NCBI RefSeq assembly: GCF_963082655.1
Contig: NC_081553.1
Span: 17,698,643-17,762,642, forward strand
Direction: 5' to 3'
From: Stomoxys calcitrans
Taxonomy: Eukaryota > Arthropoda > Insecta > Diptera > Muscidae
Length of the DNA stretch: 64,000 bases
A program made the position numbers and the translations under genes. The notes under the pieces were generated by a model that worked only from the letters and a program-made list of their open reading frames with translations, did not search any database and was not told the origin of the DNA. This document shows positions 46,418 to 58,315 of the stretch, piece by piece; positions within the stretch are counted from its first letter, which is position 1, and each line of letters begins with the position of its first letter.

Positions 46418-47837
46418 CTTTTGGGGGGTCACAAACAAATGCACCATTTTATAATACCCTGCACCATACTAGGGTGTAAAATATAATAAAGCCAGGAACC
46501 CATCTTTAATGAAAGGTAAATAATTTTATGCCTAAGCAGTTGTTTTTTTTTTTTTTTAAATTAACATTGTTATATTGTTGCAAATTAAAATAAAAATCCC
46601 ATATCTCGTTATATGATAAATAAATTTTAAATGCTACTTATTCTTTGCCAGACACATTTGCATGGACATCATGTCACATTAAGATATATAAGAATTTAAT
46701 TATTATACTCACCAACACATACACCCCCCCCTAACACACACTCACTCATTGACTCACTCACTAAGAAAACACCATAATTAAAATTGTTATTAAATGTAAT
46801 TCAATTACGACTGAAATGCAACTACAAATAACAAAATAAAAAAAAAACCTGTTAAAATACAATTCAAGTTTGGGGAGAAAGGCATTTTGAATTTTTTTTT
46901 GCTTCAGTCCACAGATTGGATGGAGGTTTCATTGATATTACCGATTCCTGCCTTCCCTCACACCACCATAGGGGTGTGTATGCTGCCACATTGCCTCATG
47001 TAATAAGTAAATCGGAAAAACTGATTGCAAACACTAACCACACAATTTAAAATATTATTGCAATTGAAATTAATTTACAAAATGATTCCTTTTTTTTCAT
47101 GATGTGCTGTGCCAGGGGTATCAAAACAAACAGAGGAGAGGGAGCAGCTAGCAAGTCTCCACTTTATAACCCACATCCTGTATGGCTGCATGTCTGCAAA
47201 AATGTGGCATTACCATGCTGTCAATTTAGATGGTAAATACGAATAGTTTATTTGCATGGGGAGGAGGAGCATTCAAACACATAAACAAATACACACACAC
47301 ACACCCACATTATAAATTATCAACAGACTTCGAAGCAAATAAACCACCTACTAACTGGCCCACTAAGTGACAGAGACAGTTAGCAGCATTCATAATCTAG
47401 GGGGAAGAAGTAGAATTGGACATTTTTATGTTGAACAAACTTGAAACTTCTAAGCTGTTTTACTCCAAAACTTGAAATGAGCATCCACCCTCTCTTTTTT
47501 TTGACTAACTGGAGGCCAACATGGCCAATGTGAATGTCTAATGTCCTAAGTCCATGCCTCCATGTTTTCTGGCAGGCATCAATGCGCGCGCATATTTCTG
47601 TGGCCATAATTCCAATATTTTGATGTGCAACTGGAAAACTTGTCTCTTTATTTGGGGTACTTGCATCTCTCATCTATGCTGAAAGCCTGAGAGGGATAAA
47701 AACCTTTTAGGAGAAGAAAAAAAGGTTCAGAATAGAGTTGCCATATTTTGGATAGACTGAAGGCATAGTTTTAAAATAAGGTACAATTATTTATGGAACT
47801 CCAAGAAAGAAGAGTGGATATAGATTGGGAGTAGGTA
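46418..47837. other. Unique AT-rich sequence with simple repeats
   Basis: T-run at 46540-46557, ACTCACTCATTGACTCACTC (46737-46760) and CACACACACACACCCAC (47289). No gene or known element recognised. Confidence 0.6.
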
Positions 47838-48074
47838 TTGGGTTGACCAAAAAGTAATTGCGGATTTTTTAAAAGAAAGTAAATGCATTTTTAATAAAAC
47901 TTAGAATGAACTTCAATCAAATATACTTTTTTTACACTTTTTTTCTAAAGCAAGCTAAAAGTAACAGCTGATAACTGACAGAAGAAAGAATGCAATTACA
48001 GAGTCACAAGCTGTGAAAAAATTTGTCAACGCCGACTATATGAAAAATCCGCAATTATTTTTTGGGCAACCCAA
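47838..48074 (-). mobile_element. Mariner-type MITE, copy 4
   Basis: 237 bp, reverse to copy 1, with TA on both sides (47836-7 and 48075-6). One change in the left TIR (TTGGGTTGACC). Confidence 0.93.
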
Positions 48075-48129
48075 TATATCCATTGTATGATAATTAAGGA
48101 AACACATTACAAGTTTAGGTTCTATGGCC

Positions 48130-48360
48130 GCTATTTTATTAGCGATTTCGAATGGCTTGCAGCAGAGCGATAAAACTAAGTGGAGAAGTTTACTAAGCTG
48201 ACTATATCGGGCAAATACCTCACAAGTGTCGCTAGCATTGGGGGTAGATTAACACCGCCGAAAAATTTTTTTCCGATGTTCTCGCCAGGTTTGGAATTCA
48301 TGCTTTCAGAGCCAACGGCGGACATGCTAATCGCTGAGCTACGGTGCCCCACAGAGATTG
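48130..48360 (-). mobile_element. tRNA-derived SINE, degenerate
   Basis: Minus copy: GGACATGCTAATCGCTGAGC (48321) is the complement of the A-box head, TTGGAATTCATGCT is a worn B box. The body contains CTCACAAGTGTCGCTAGCATTG (about 48221). Confidence 0.65.
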
Positions 48361-48449
48361 GTCTGTACGACATATTTTCCCAAATATGGATCGAGTTTGA
48401 CCATACTGGGTCCAAATGTCGAAGATCTTAACATAAATCGAAAGAAAAG

Positions 48450-49078
48450 AAGTATAAAAGGCATTAAGTTCGGCCGGGCCGAATTTTGGATACCCACCAC
48501 CTAGGAAATATATGTAAACCACCTTTCGTCACAATTCGGTGTAAAATGCATAATTTATGCCTCCATAGCAGCTTTATCGAAATATGGTCCGATTTGGACC
48601 AAAATCGACACGGATATTAAGAGGCCTAATAAATGCAAAACATTGTTCAATTGGGTATAACAAACTATTGGTCTTTTTAGTACCCATATCCAAATATAGA
48701 CCGATCTGAACCATATACGACACGGATGTTGAAAAGCCTTACATATGTCACTGTGTAAAATTTCAGCGAAATCGGATTATAAATGTGCTTTTATGGGCTC
48801 AAAACCTTAAATCGAGAGATCGGTCTATATGACAGCTATATCCAAATCTGAACCGATCTGGATCAAATTGAAGGAGGACGTCGAAAAGCCTAACACAACT
48901 GACTGTCCCAAATTTCGACGACATCGGACAATAAATGCGCCTTTTATGCGCCCAAGACCTTAAATCGAGAGATCGGTCTATATGGCTGCTATATCCAAAT
49001 CTGAAGCGATCTCAGCCAAATTGAAGAAGAATGTTTAAGGGTCTAACACAACTCACTGTCCCAAACACAACTCACTGT
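48450..49078 (-). mobile_element. HINE-like element, family B, 3' half
   Basis: Left 3' end TATAAAAGGCATTAAG, perfect stem-loop TTCGGCCGGGCCGAA (48470-48484) and sub-terminal TACCCACCACC. Three to four monomers, then an abrupt join to plus-oriented family A sequence at 49079. Confidence 0.78.
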
Positions 49079-50297
49079 AAAATATATATATTCTTGATCG
49101 TCGCGACGTTTTATGTCGATCTAGCCATGTCCGTCCGTCTGTCCGTACGTCCGTCTGTCTGTCGAAAGCCGGCTAACTTCCGAAGGAGTAAAGCTAGCCG
49201 CTTGAAATTTTGCACAAATACTTCTTATTAGTGTAGGTCGGTTGGTATTGTAAATGGCCATAACGGTCCATGTTTTGGTATAGCTGCCATATAAACCGAT
49301 CTTGGGTCTTGACTTCTTGAGCCTCTAGAGTGCGCAATTCTTATCAGATTGGAATGAAATTTGCACGATGTATTTTGCTATGATATCCAACAACTGTGCC
49401 AAGTATAGTTCAAATCGGTTCATAACCTGATGTAGCTGCCATATAAACAGATCTGGGGACTTGACTTCTTGAGCTTCTAGAGTGCGCAATTCTTATCCGA
49501 TTGGAATGAAATTTTGCACGACGTGTTTTTTATGATATCCAACAACTGTGCCAAGTATGGGTCAAATCGGTTCATAACCTGATATAGCTGTCATGTAAAC
49601 CGATCTGGGGTCTTGACTTCTTGACCATCTAGAGTGCTCCATTCCTATCCGATTTTGCTGAAATTCACGTATTTTACTATGAATTTCAACAACTGTGCAC
49701 AATAAGGTTCAAATCGGTTCATAACCTGATATAGCTGCCATATAAACCGATCTTGGGTCTTGACTTCATGAGCCTCTAGAGGGTGCAATTTTTATATGAT
49801 TTGGCTGAAATTTTGCACGACGTATTTTATTCTTACTTTCAACAACTGTGTCAAATGAGGTTCAAATCGGTTCATAACCTGATATAGCTGCCATATAAAC
49901 CGATCTGGGATCTTGACTTCTTGAGCCTCTAGAGGTCGCAATTTTGTACGGCAGATCCTTTCATGACCATCAACATACGTGTTTATTATGGTCTAAATCG
50001 GTCTATATCCCGATACAGCTCCCATATAAATCGATCTCTCTATTTTACTTCTTGAGCCCCCAATGGGCGCAATTCTTATTCGAATTGGCTGACATTTTAC
50101 ACAAGTCTTCAACATATAATTTAATTGTGGTCCAAACCGAACCATATCTTGATATCACTCTAAAGCAGAGCAAATCTTTTCTTATATCTTTTTTGCCTAA
50201 GAAGAGATGCCGGGAAAAGAACTCGACAAATGCGATCCATGGTGGAGGGTTTATAGGATTCGGCCCGGCCGAACTTAGCACGCTTTTACTTGTTAAC
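49079..50297 (+). mobile_element. HINE-like element, family A
   Basis: Starts inside the leader (TATATATATTCTTGATCGTCG), GTCCGTCCGTCTGTCCG tract, about six monomers, then ATGGTGGAGGGTTTATAGG, perfect stem-loop TTCGGCCCGGCCGAA and CTTTTACTTGTTA. The 5' hairpin is replaced by the family B element to its left. Confidence 0.82.
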
Positions 50298-50765
50298 ATG
50301 TAGACTGGCAACTCTGGAATAAATGCTTCAAGGTTGTCTTCCAATGCTTCAATTGAAGCGAGCTTGTCTGTATAGACATGAGCTTTGACATAGCTTCACA
50401 AAAACAGTCTAAAGGCGTTGAATTGCACGATCTAGGCGACTTCTAGATCCACTTGTTATGCAAGTCAAGCCCTTGCATTTTGCGCAAAAAAGGTTGGATA
50501 TAATCTCACGTAGCGCTCACCGTTCACAGTTACGTTTTGATACGCATCATCTTTGAAGAAGTACGGTCCAATGATGCCACCAGGCCATAAACCGCATAAA
50601 ACTTTGACTTTTTCTGGATGCATTGGTAATGCTTCTCGCTGATCCTCACTCCAAACCTATTGAGCCCAAAAAAAGAGCTTCGTCACTGATGAAAAAGAAA
50701 CAGTGAACCAATACACGAAACATTCGTGAGCTGTTTAAACCAGTGATGCCAAAAGGATAGTAGCT
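50298..50765 (-). pseudogene. Tc1/mariner-type transposase relic (same family as the fold-back element)
   Basis: Minus translation: FISDEALFFWAQ (first-Asp-type FSDEA box), VWSEDQREALPMHPEKV, GGIIGPYFFKDDAYQNVTVNGERY, then after a deletion PRSCNSTPLDCF, SYVKAHVYTDKLASIEALED and LEAFIPELPVYML. The middle segment with the second catalytic Asp is gone. The third Asp position appears as Asn (CNSTPLD where CDLTPLD is usual). Multiple stops and frameshifts. No N-terminal DNA-binding domain or TIR is visible. Confidence 0.75.
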
Positions 50766-51291
50766 TAAAAATCATCATTTATATCTGGGATCTTGACTTC
50801 TTGAGCTTTTAAAGAGCGCAATTATTATCCTATTTGGCTAAAATTTGGCATAAAGACCTTTGTTTTGACTTCAAGAAACTATGACAGGTATGATTGAAAT
50901 CGGTTCATAACCTGATATGGCTTACCTATGAAATGATTTCCCGATTATACTTCTTGAGCCTAAAGAGAGCGTAATTTTTATCCAATTTGGCTGAAATATT
51001 GTGCAACAACTTCTTCTATGACATGCGTGGCGGATATGGTCTGAAACGGTCTAAAATCTGATAATGCTCCCATATAAACGGATCTCCCAATAGTATTTCT
51101 AGAGCACCTATAGGGCAATAACTTCTACTTTGGCCTCCAATATCCAAACCAAGTATGGTCCGAAACGATCCATAACCTGATATGGTTCCAAAAGCATGAC
51201 AATTTTTATCCATTATTCTATGACAAATGCCATCCATGGTGGAGGGTATAGTCGATTCGGTCCGGCCGAACTTAACACAATTTTACTTGTT
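50766..51291 (+). mobile_element. HINE-like element, family A, 3' part
   Basis: Three monomers (TGGGATCTTGACTTCTTGAGC..), ATGGTGGAGGGTATAG, stem-loop TTCGGTCCGGCCGAA and ATTTTACTTGTTTTC. No 5' half. Confidence 0.75.
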
Positions 51292-52574
51292 TTCTCCGCG
51301 ATCTTTAAATTCTACCTCCAGTTGACTTTTATTGTTTGGGCTTACTCCTGGCAACACTGTTCGAAAAGTATAACTCTAAAAGAATTGGCAAGGCAGCTTG
51401 AAAACAAATTTTCTCGACACAAAATAATTCCAGTTTATCCCCCATTCCCCTTGGCTATGCGATGTAATTGAGAAGTGCCATTACAATTATGAGTCCATGG
51501 AAGTTTGCAATACAAAAAAGCCATGAAGCAGCATAAGCAGAGCAGCTACAGCTACAGCTCCAGTTCCAGCATCAGGCAAAGCAAAGCAAACGTCATGGAT
51601 GAAATAGAAGTGGGCGTGTTTTGTTTTATTGGCTGCCAGCCAGCATCAGTAACTGGCCTCCACACTTGCAGCAGCATCCACGACAACCAAAAGCCTTAGC
51701 CTCCCCACAGGAGTAGTGTAAGTAAGCACATGGCTGGGACACTCAACAAAGCGCTTGTGCAAATACTTATAACAGCCCATACATACTACAACAGGGGGGG
51801 ATGCGAAAGCAGCAGTGACTGCAATGACTGAACCAAAATGGAAGGAAGGACGGACACATTGTAATGTAAAATTGCCAGCCCCTTACAAATATGAGCAAGT
51901 TAGCTTGCACATAACAGAGTTGTGGGGCCTTGCTGCTTGTAGTACATGTACTGGGTGTGTGTGTGTGACTGTGCCTGTGTTTGTGTCAATGTGTATGCTG
52001 TTAAGTTGCTATAGGCAACATCTTTTAATTTATTTAACGATAATTTATTGCCGTTGGGCTATAAAAAATACACTTTCAGTTCGTTCATTTAATAATTGAA
52101 CGATACCTTGAGGCGTCATTTTGTGATTTTTCACTACTTGTGATTATTTGTAATTATAGATTACAGTAACACAGACACACACACACACACACACACATAG
52201 AAATGTAATACAGATATAGAAAGCACAAATGGAGAAGAAAATGTGAATGACATAAAGTGAAGAAAAATGAAGTTGGCCAAATATGGCTTGACAAAAATTT
52301 CTTCTAATGTATTCAATACAGAGATACAGAAGTATTTTTTCTGATTTAGAGAGGTTGAACGGTGGGAAATATATTTGTTTATAAATCTAAATCCACAGTA
52401 TCTAGAATTTTTAATGACAGGGTATTGAACAGTTGCTGAAACCGACGGTTTATTGAACCTGGCATGAGAGAACTACAAGCAAGACGATAATTTAATGGCC
52501 ATAAACAAAATTTTCGACAATTGAACTTCGTTTGTAGGACAAGTTTGGATTTTGTTTACGGGAAAACTGCAAGA
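51292..52574. other. Unique sequence with simple repeats, no gene found
   Basis: GCAGCTACAGCTACAGCTCC (51541), TGTGTGTGTGTG (51953), ACACACACACACACACACAC (52172-52197). A tryptophan/cysteine-rich short frame at 51815 has no recognisable domain. Confidence 0.6.
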
Positions 52575-53937
52575 TCCTTCATGATAAATTTGGGCAAGGA
52601 GTTCAAAAATCACTCACTATGCACAGTTTCGGCGAAATCTTTTAATAAATACGCCTAAAAACTTAAATTGGGATATCGGTATGCATGGAAACTATATCCA
52701 AATGTAGTCCGATCTAGATCATATTTGGTTCAAACGCCATGGGAATCAACACAACTCATTGTGCTGAATTTTAAGAAAATCGGATATGAAATGCGCTTTT
52801 TATGGGCCCTGTTCTTTAATGGAATGTTCATGGGAACATTGCATTTTTATGGTTCCAAGACCTTAAATCGAGAGCTAAACCGTATTGGACAGTTTTAAAC
52901 CATATTGAACAGGGATATTGAAGGTCTTCATAATGCTCACTCTGTCAAATTTCTGAAATCGGTTATGGAATGCACCTTTTATAAGGCCAAGAACCTGAAC
53001 CGGTAAACCGGGAGATTGGTCCATATGTCTGTTGAAATCACGCTGCAGTCTTTAAAAATAGCGATATTGAGTTTAAACTTTGCACAGATTCTTTTTTTTG
53101 TCCATAAGCAGTTTAAGTTCGAAGATGGGCTATTTCGGACTATATCTTGATATAGTCCCCATATATACCGATCCGCCGATTTAAGGTCTTAGGCCCATAA
53201 AAGCCGTATTATTATCCGATTTTGCTTAAATTTTGGACAGTGAGTTGTGTTAGGCCCCCTCGACATTCTTCTTTCATTTGTCCCAGATCGGCTAAGATGT
53301 GGATATAGCTGCCATATAGACCGATCCGCTGATTAAGGGTCTTGGGCCCATTAAAGGCGCATTTATTGTCCGATTTCGCCGAAATTTGGGACAGTGAGTT
53401 GTGTTAGGCCCTTCAATATACCCTCCTTCAATTTGGTCAAGATTGGTTCAGATTTGGATATAGCGGCCATATGGACCGATCTCTCGATTTATAGTCTTGG
53501 GCCCATAAAAGCCGCATTTATTGTTCGATTTCGCCGAAATTTAGACAGTGACATCCCTCTTCAATTCGGCCCAGATCGGTTCAAATTTCTATATAGCTGC
53601 TATATAGACCGAGCTCTTAAATTAAAGCCTTGGCCCCTTAAAAGGCGCATTTATAGTTCGATTTCGCTGAAATTTGACACAGTGACTTATCCTTCTTTCT
53701 TGTGACTTATGTTAGGCTTTTCGACATCCGTGGCGTATATTGTTCAGGTCGGTCTATATTTGGATATAGCTTCCAAAAAACCAAAAATTTGTTCTACAAA
53801 ATTGAAGAATGACTTGTACTTCAATGTCCGTGCCAAATTTTTCACCGGATTATGACGAAAGTTGGTTTACATATATACCCGAGGTGGTGCGTATCCAAAG
53901 TTCGGCCCGGCCGAACTTAGCGCATTTTTACTTGTTT
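52575..53937 (+). mobile_element. HINE-like element, family B, composite
   Basis: 52575-53025 is decayed monomer sequence in the opposite sense. From 53026 a plus element starts inside the leader (CTGTTGAAATCACGCTGCAG; GTCY tract reduced to GTCTG) and runs through five monomers. It ends GAGGTGGTGCGTATCC, perfect stem-loop TTCGGCCCGGCCGAA and TTTTTACTTGTTTT. Confidence 0.75.
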
Positions 53938-55224
53938 TATCCATAGTTTTAATGGCGCAACAGCCGAGAACTCTTATACAAGGCACAGTTTTTTGCAATA
54001 TTGGGCAATAAATCCACTTTTCTGAGATTAACACACTAAATTGGAAGATAAGTCTATAAGGCAGCCATTGTCGAACCCAGGCCAGCTCTTTGGCCACTTT
54101 TAACATTCGGAGGCGAGCTAAAACTTTTCTGGAGGTGCTTAGCGCACCCTCCAGAGACCTATCTACGCTTATGAAGGCAGCTTTATCTAAATAGGGCTCT
54201 ATTTGGACTATTTTCTGGTCGAATGTCGAGAGGCGTAAAATAACTCACTGTTTCAAATATCAGCGAAATCGGGTAATAACGCGGCTTTTACGGGCTTTAG
54301 ACCCAACGACGGCAGATCGGTCAATATTGGAGCTATATCTGAATTTAATCCAATGTGTTCCATTTCTTGTTAAAACTACGGGAGCCCAGTCGAACTCACT
54401 GGTCTACATTTTAGCGAAATCTTGTAATAAATGAGACTGTCATAGACTTAAGACTCTACATCGGCAGGTCGGTCTATATGAAAGTTATATACTAATCTGA
54501 AGCAATCTTGACTATCTTCAGTTAGGTTGTTGGGAGGCTTAATACTTAATATAGGGTTGCCCAAAAAGTAATTGCGGATTTTTCATATAGTCCGCGTTGA
54601 CAAATTTTTTCAACGGCTTGTGACTCTGTAATTGCATTCTTTCTTCTGTCAGTTATCAGCTGTTACTTTTAGCTTGCTATAGAAAAAAAGTGTAAAAAAT
54701 ATATATTTGATTAAAGTTCATTCTAAGTTTTATAAAAAATGCATTTACTTTCTTTTTAAAAATCCGCAATTACTTTTTGGGCAACCCAATATAATTTCAT
54801 CGAAAGCAGAGCAGCTATAGGTCTATATGACAGCTATACTTTATTATGGTCTGATCTGGACCATATTCTCTTCGAATGACTGGAAGTATAAAATATCTCA
54901 CAGTCTAAAATTTTAGCCATATCAAATAATAATTGCGTTTTCTTTGGCTCAAGACCCTTACTCGGGAGATCGGCCTATAAGGAAGTTTTATCCAGATATG
55001 GTCCGATCTGGACCGATGACGGAAAATTTAAAGCATCTATGGGCTTAAGACCCTCACTCGGCAGTTCGGTCTATACGGCAGCTATATCTAAATATGGTCC
55101 AATATGGATCATATTTTAAACTTACTGTTTATAATTTCAGCGAAATCGGATAATAAATGCGATCCGATCCGATTTAGACCGTTCAAGAACCTAACCTGCG
55201 CATGGAAAATTTCAACTCAATATA
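53938..55224 (-). repeat. HINE-like relics, family C, carrying a MITE
   Basis: Monomers with TCAGCGAAATCGGGTAATAA and GGCAGATCGGTCAATATTGG, more diverged than at 58.3-59.2 kb. No terminus survives. MITE copy 5 lies inside. The last stretch (55100-55220) is a decayed monomer. Confidence 0.6.
54554..54789 (+). mobile_element. Mariner-type MITE, copy 5
   Basis: About 236 bp. The left TIR starts GGGTTGCCC directly after TA (its first TT is lost); the right TIR is intact and followed by TA (54790-1). Confidence 0.92.
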
Positions 55225-55979
55225 TAAATGTTTATACCCTCCCCCATAGGATGGTCATTCTGTTTGTAACTCTTCGAAATACTAATTTAAGGAGTAAGCT
55301 AACGAAGGCGTAAAGCCCGCCGCTTGAAATTTTGCACAAATACTTCTTAGTAGTGTAGGTCGGTTAGTATTGTAAATGGGCCATATCGGTCCATGTTTTG
55401 ATATAGATGCCATATAAACCGATCTTGGGTCTTGACTTCTTGACATTCTAGAGGGCGCAATTCCTATCCGATTTGGCTGAAATTTTGCATGACGTATTTT
55501 GTTATGACAACTGTGCCAAATAAGGTTGAAATCGGTTCATAACCTGATATAGCTGCCATATTAACCGATCTGTGATCTTGACTTCTTGAGCCTCTAGAAG
55601 TCGCAATTATTATCCGATTTGCCTGAAATTTTGTACGACAGATCATCTCATGACCATCAACATACGTGTTTATTATTGTCTGAATCGGACTATAGCTCGA
55701 TACAGCTCCCATATAAATCGATTTCTCTATTTTACTTTTTGAGCACCCAAGGGGGCGCAATTCTTATTCGAATTGGCTGACATTTTACACAAGTCTCCAA
55801 CATATAATTTTATTGTGGTCCAAACCGGACCATATCTTGATATCGCTCTAATAGCAGGGCAAATCTTTTCTTATATCCTTTCTTTCAAGAGATGCCGGGA
55901 AAAGAACTCGACAAGTGCGATCCATGGTGGAGGGTATATAAGATTCGGCCCGGCTAAACTTAGCACGATTTTACTTGTT
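55225..55979 (+). mobile_element. HINE-like element, family A, lacking the GTCY tract
   Basis: 5' TTTATACCCTCCCCCATAGG, shortened leader (TGTTTGTAACTCTTCGAAAT then directly GGAGTAAGCTAACG), about three monomers, ATGGTGGAGGGTATATAAG, stem-loop TTCGGCCCGGCTAAA and GATTTTACTTGTTTT. Confidence 0.82.
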
Positions 55980-56091
55980 TTTGTTCAGTTTTGAAAAAAA
56001 TTAACTTTTGCGATGGTATTCATCGGAATATCAATCGATATTCTGTCAAAAAATTAAGTATCGATAGTGTCATCGTTTTTTCCAAAAAAAA

Positions 56092-56194
56092 ACTTGTAAA
56101 AGGGCATTAAGTTTGGCCGGGCCGAACTTTGGATACCTACCACCTCGGGCATATATGCAAACAACCTTTCGTCATAATCCGGTGAAAAATGCAT
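56092..56194 (-). repeat. HINE-like 3' end, truncated
   Basis: AACTTGTAAAAGGGCATTAAG, stem-loop TTTGGCCGGGCCGAA and sub-terminal TACCTACCACCTCGGG, ending at AAAAATGCATATTC, where mariner sequence begins. Confidence 0.75.
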
Positions 56195-56800
56195 ATTCTG
56201 AACGCATCAACCGCTTCTTCAGGTGTCGAAAAACGTTGACCTCTCATTTTATTTATTACGTGCGGGAGTAAAAAGAAGTCATTCGGTGCCAAGTAAGGAA
56301 TATATGGCGGACGACTCATCAAATCGATGTTTGGAGTGTTCAAAAATGCAGTTGTATCGGAGCATTTCTTTCGACGAGCCTTTTTTTTTGAACGATGATA
56401 CATTGTGTGGGATCCAACGCGAAAAAAATTTTTTGACGGTCAAATATTCATGCAATACTGAATGTTTGCTGGTCCCACTAAAGGTTTAATCAATCTCACG
56501 ACAGGACACTTGCAATATCAGTTGGCGCACAGCATCCAAGGTTTTTGGAACAACAATTGATTTTGGACGACCTTTACGAATTTCGTCTTGGAGTGAACTA
56601 CGACTTCGGTTGAATGGTATGGTGAACATCGATAAACACTGTTCCTTGATGAAGCTTCATCGGCAAAAATTGAATTAAGTTCATCGATGCACTGTTGTTG
56701 ATCTAATCCACGTCGAAAGTTGTAAAAAAATATCTCACGAAAATGTTCATGATTTAATTCCTCTTTTTGGGCGAGAAGAAGCTTTCAAGTTACTGTAAAC
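56195..56800 (-). pseudogene. Mariner-family transposase, internally deleted
   Basis: Minus translation, N-terminus first: HFREIFFYNFRRGLDQQQCI, DELNSIFADEAPS (first helix-turn-helix), SKTKFVKVVQNQLLFQKPW in a shifted frame, SKNFFRVGSHTMYHRSKKK, then a jump to TAFLNTPNIDLMSRPPY, LAPNDFFLLPHVINKMRGQR and FSTPEEAVDAF. The whole block holding the first two catalytic Asp residues is missing. The third is Tyr (PYIPYLAP where PYSPDLAP is usual). Stops and frameshifts occur throughout. Ends before the C-terminus, at the HINE junction. No TIR recognised. Confidence 0.85.
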
Positions 56801-58315
56801 AACTCAAATGGCGCTCGTATGTCAAAACATTCTCAGTACGTATGTCAAAACATTCTGAGTACGTATAACCTCAAAAATGTCAAGCCTTATGTTAGAGCTG
56901 TCAGTTAGCAGACTGAAACACCAGGGTTGTTCAATCCTGATATATAAAAGGCAACCCTGGTATAATTGTTTTGTCTTACAAAAAAACTTCATTGAAATTT
57001 TGACTCTGGAGAACATTTCTTTGAAATATCGTTAGAGAAAAATTTCAGGAATTTCAGAAAAGAAGTTTTGCTTTTAAACAAAGTTTTATTGCAAAATTTT
57101 CTTTGGAGAAGATTTGATAGTGTCTCTTAAGAAAATTTAAATTTTATTTTTAAGGGAAATTTTATTGAAATCTTGTCTATCAAAAAACATTTACTGAAAC
57201 TTTATATCTGGGGAAAATTTCATTTTATATTATCTCTAGAGACAAAAGTTTGGCCAACGCACAATCACCCGCAATTATAAATCTAGGTGTTGAAAATAAT
57301 TGCGTTTGGTTGCAGACACATAAATCACTCAAAACTTGCGATTTTGTCTATATACAACGCCTTTGTTATATGGCTATGATAAAAATGCTGTTGATAAATT
57401 TTGTTTACGGTACAATATGGTGTTTAAAAAGCGCCTTAATTCTAGAAACAAAAGCTTCCAAGCTTAAAGAATTCTTCATATGACTAATTGACACTTTCAC
57501 TTGCCATTTGTCGTGTATACAGCTTAATACCGATATTCAAGTGTGTGTGTGAGTGAATGGGTGTGTGTGTGTGTGTGTGTGTGCGAGTGATTATGTTTTA
57601 TGTCTTGTTTAAATCTGTTCAAATGGTCGATTATAAACAAATTACAATATAAAAGTCCATCATAAATTAAGACAATATGTTAATTAATTAATGACAATAA
57701 ATCTTAAATCTTAAATTTAGCCGAACAAAAATGCTTAAATTGCCGTTGTGTCGCGCTGCTTAAATCACCTTCGCCACCCATTCACTGGCTAAGCGTTTCA
57801 AAACGGACATTAACACCAACACGACTTTGTCGTTGACTTTTGGCAAATAATAGAGGCGATCATTAAAACCATTTAAAGTGATTTACAATGGCAGTCAGCA
57901 GGTGATTAATGTCAAGCTATTTCCCCTGTTTCAGACTGTTTCAGCCACATACAAATCGATTGAGAAGAATTTTAGTCTTAGTTTTTGTGTTACTGTTTTT
58001 GTTGTTGTAATATTGCTAATGTTTTCTAAAAGAGCCCTGGAGACGGAGGTGCTTTGTATTATGATCATTGTTCGAGAGATTTTTGTTTTGGATTTTCCTA
58101 TGGAAAATCCATATTTTATTGTCATTATTCAAAGAAAAGAGAGAATCGATAAGTTCGAAAATCCAGGCGAATAACTAACCGATTTTGTTTGCTTAACCAA
58201 TCCAAAAATGAGAAAAACGATAAAAGTTTGGAAATTTCTTAAAAAACAGATAAACCATTTTTTTACCAAAAATAATAATAAAATAATTTTTTCTTAAAAC
58301 ATTCCAAAAAAAAAA
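56801..58315. other. Unique AT-rich sequence with a small palindrome and a GT repeat
   Basis: A 23-bp repeat TATGTCAAAACATTCTSAGT occurs twice (56819, 56842). A 10-bp inverted repeat lies at 56920-56961. The GT run is at 57541-57584. TTAATTAATTAATG occurs at 57680. No gene recognised. Confidence 0.6.
57541..57584. repeat. (GT)n microsatellite
   Basis: GTGTGTGTGTGAGTGAATGG followed by an uninterrupted GT run of about 24 bp. Confidence 0.95.
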
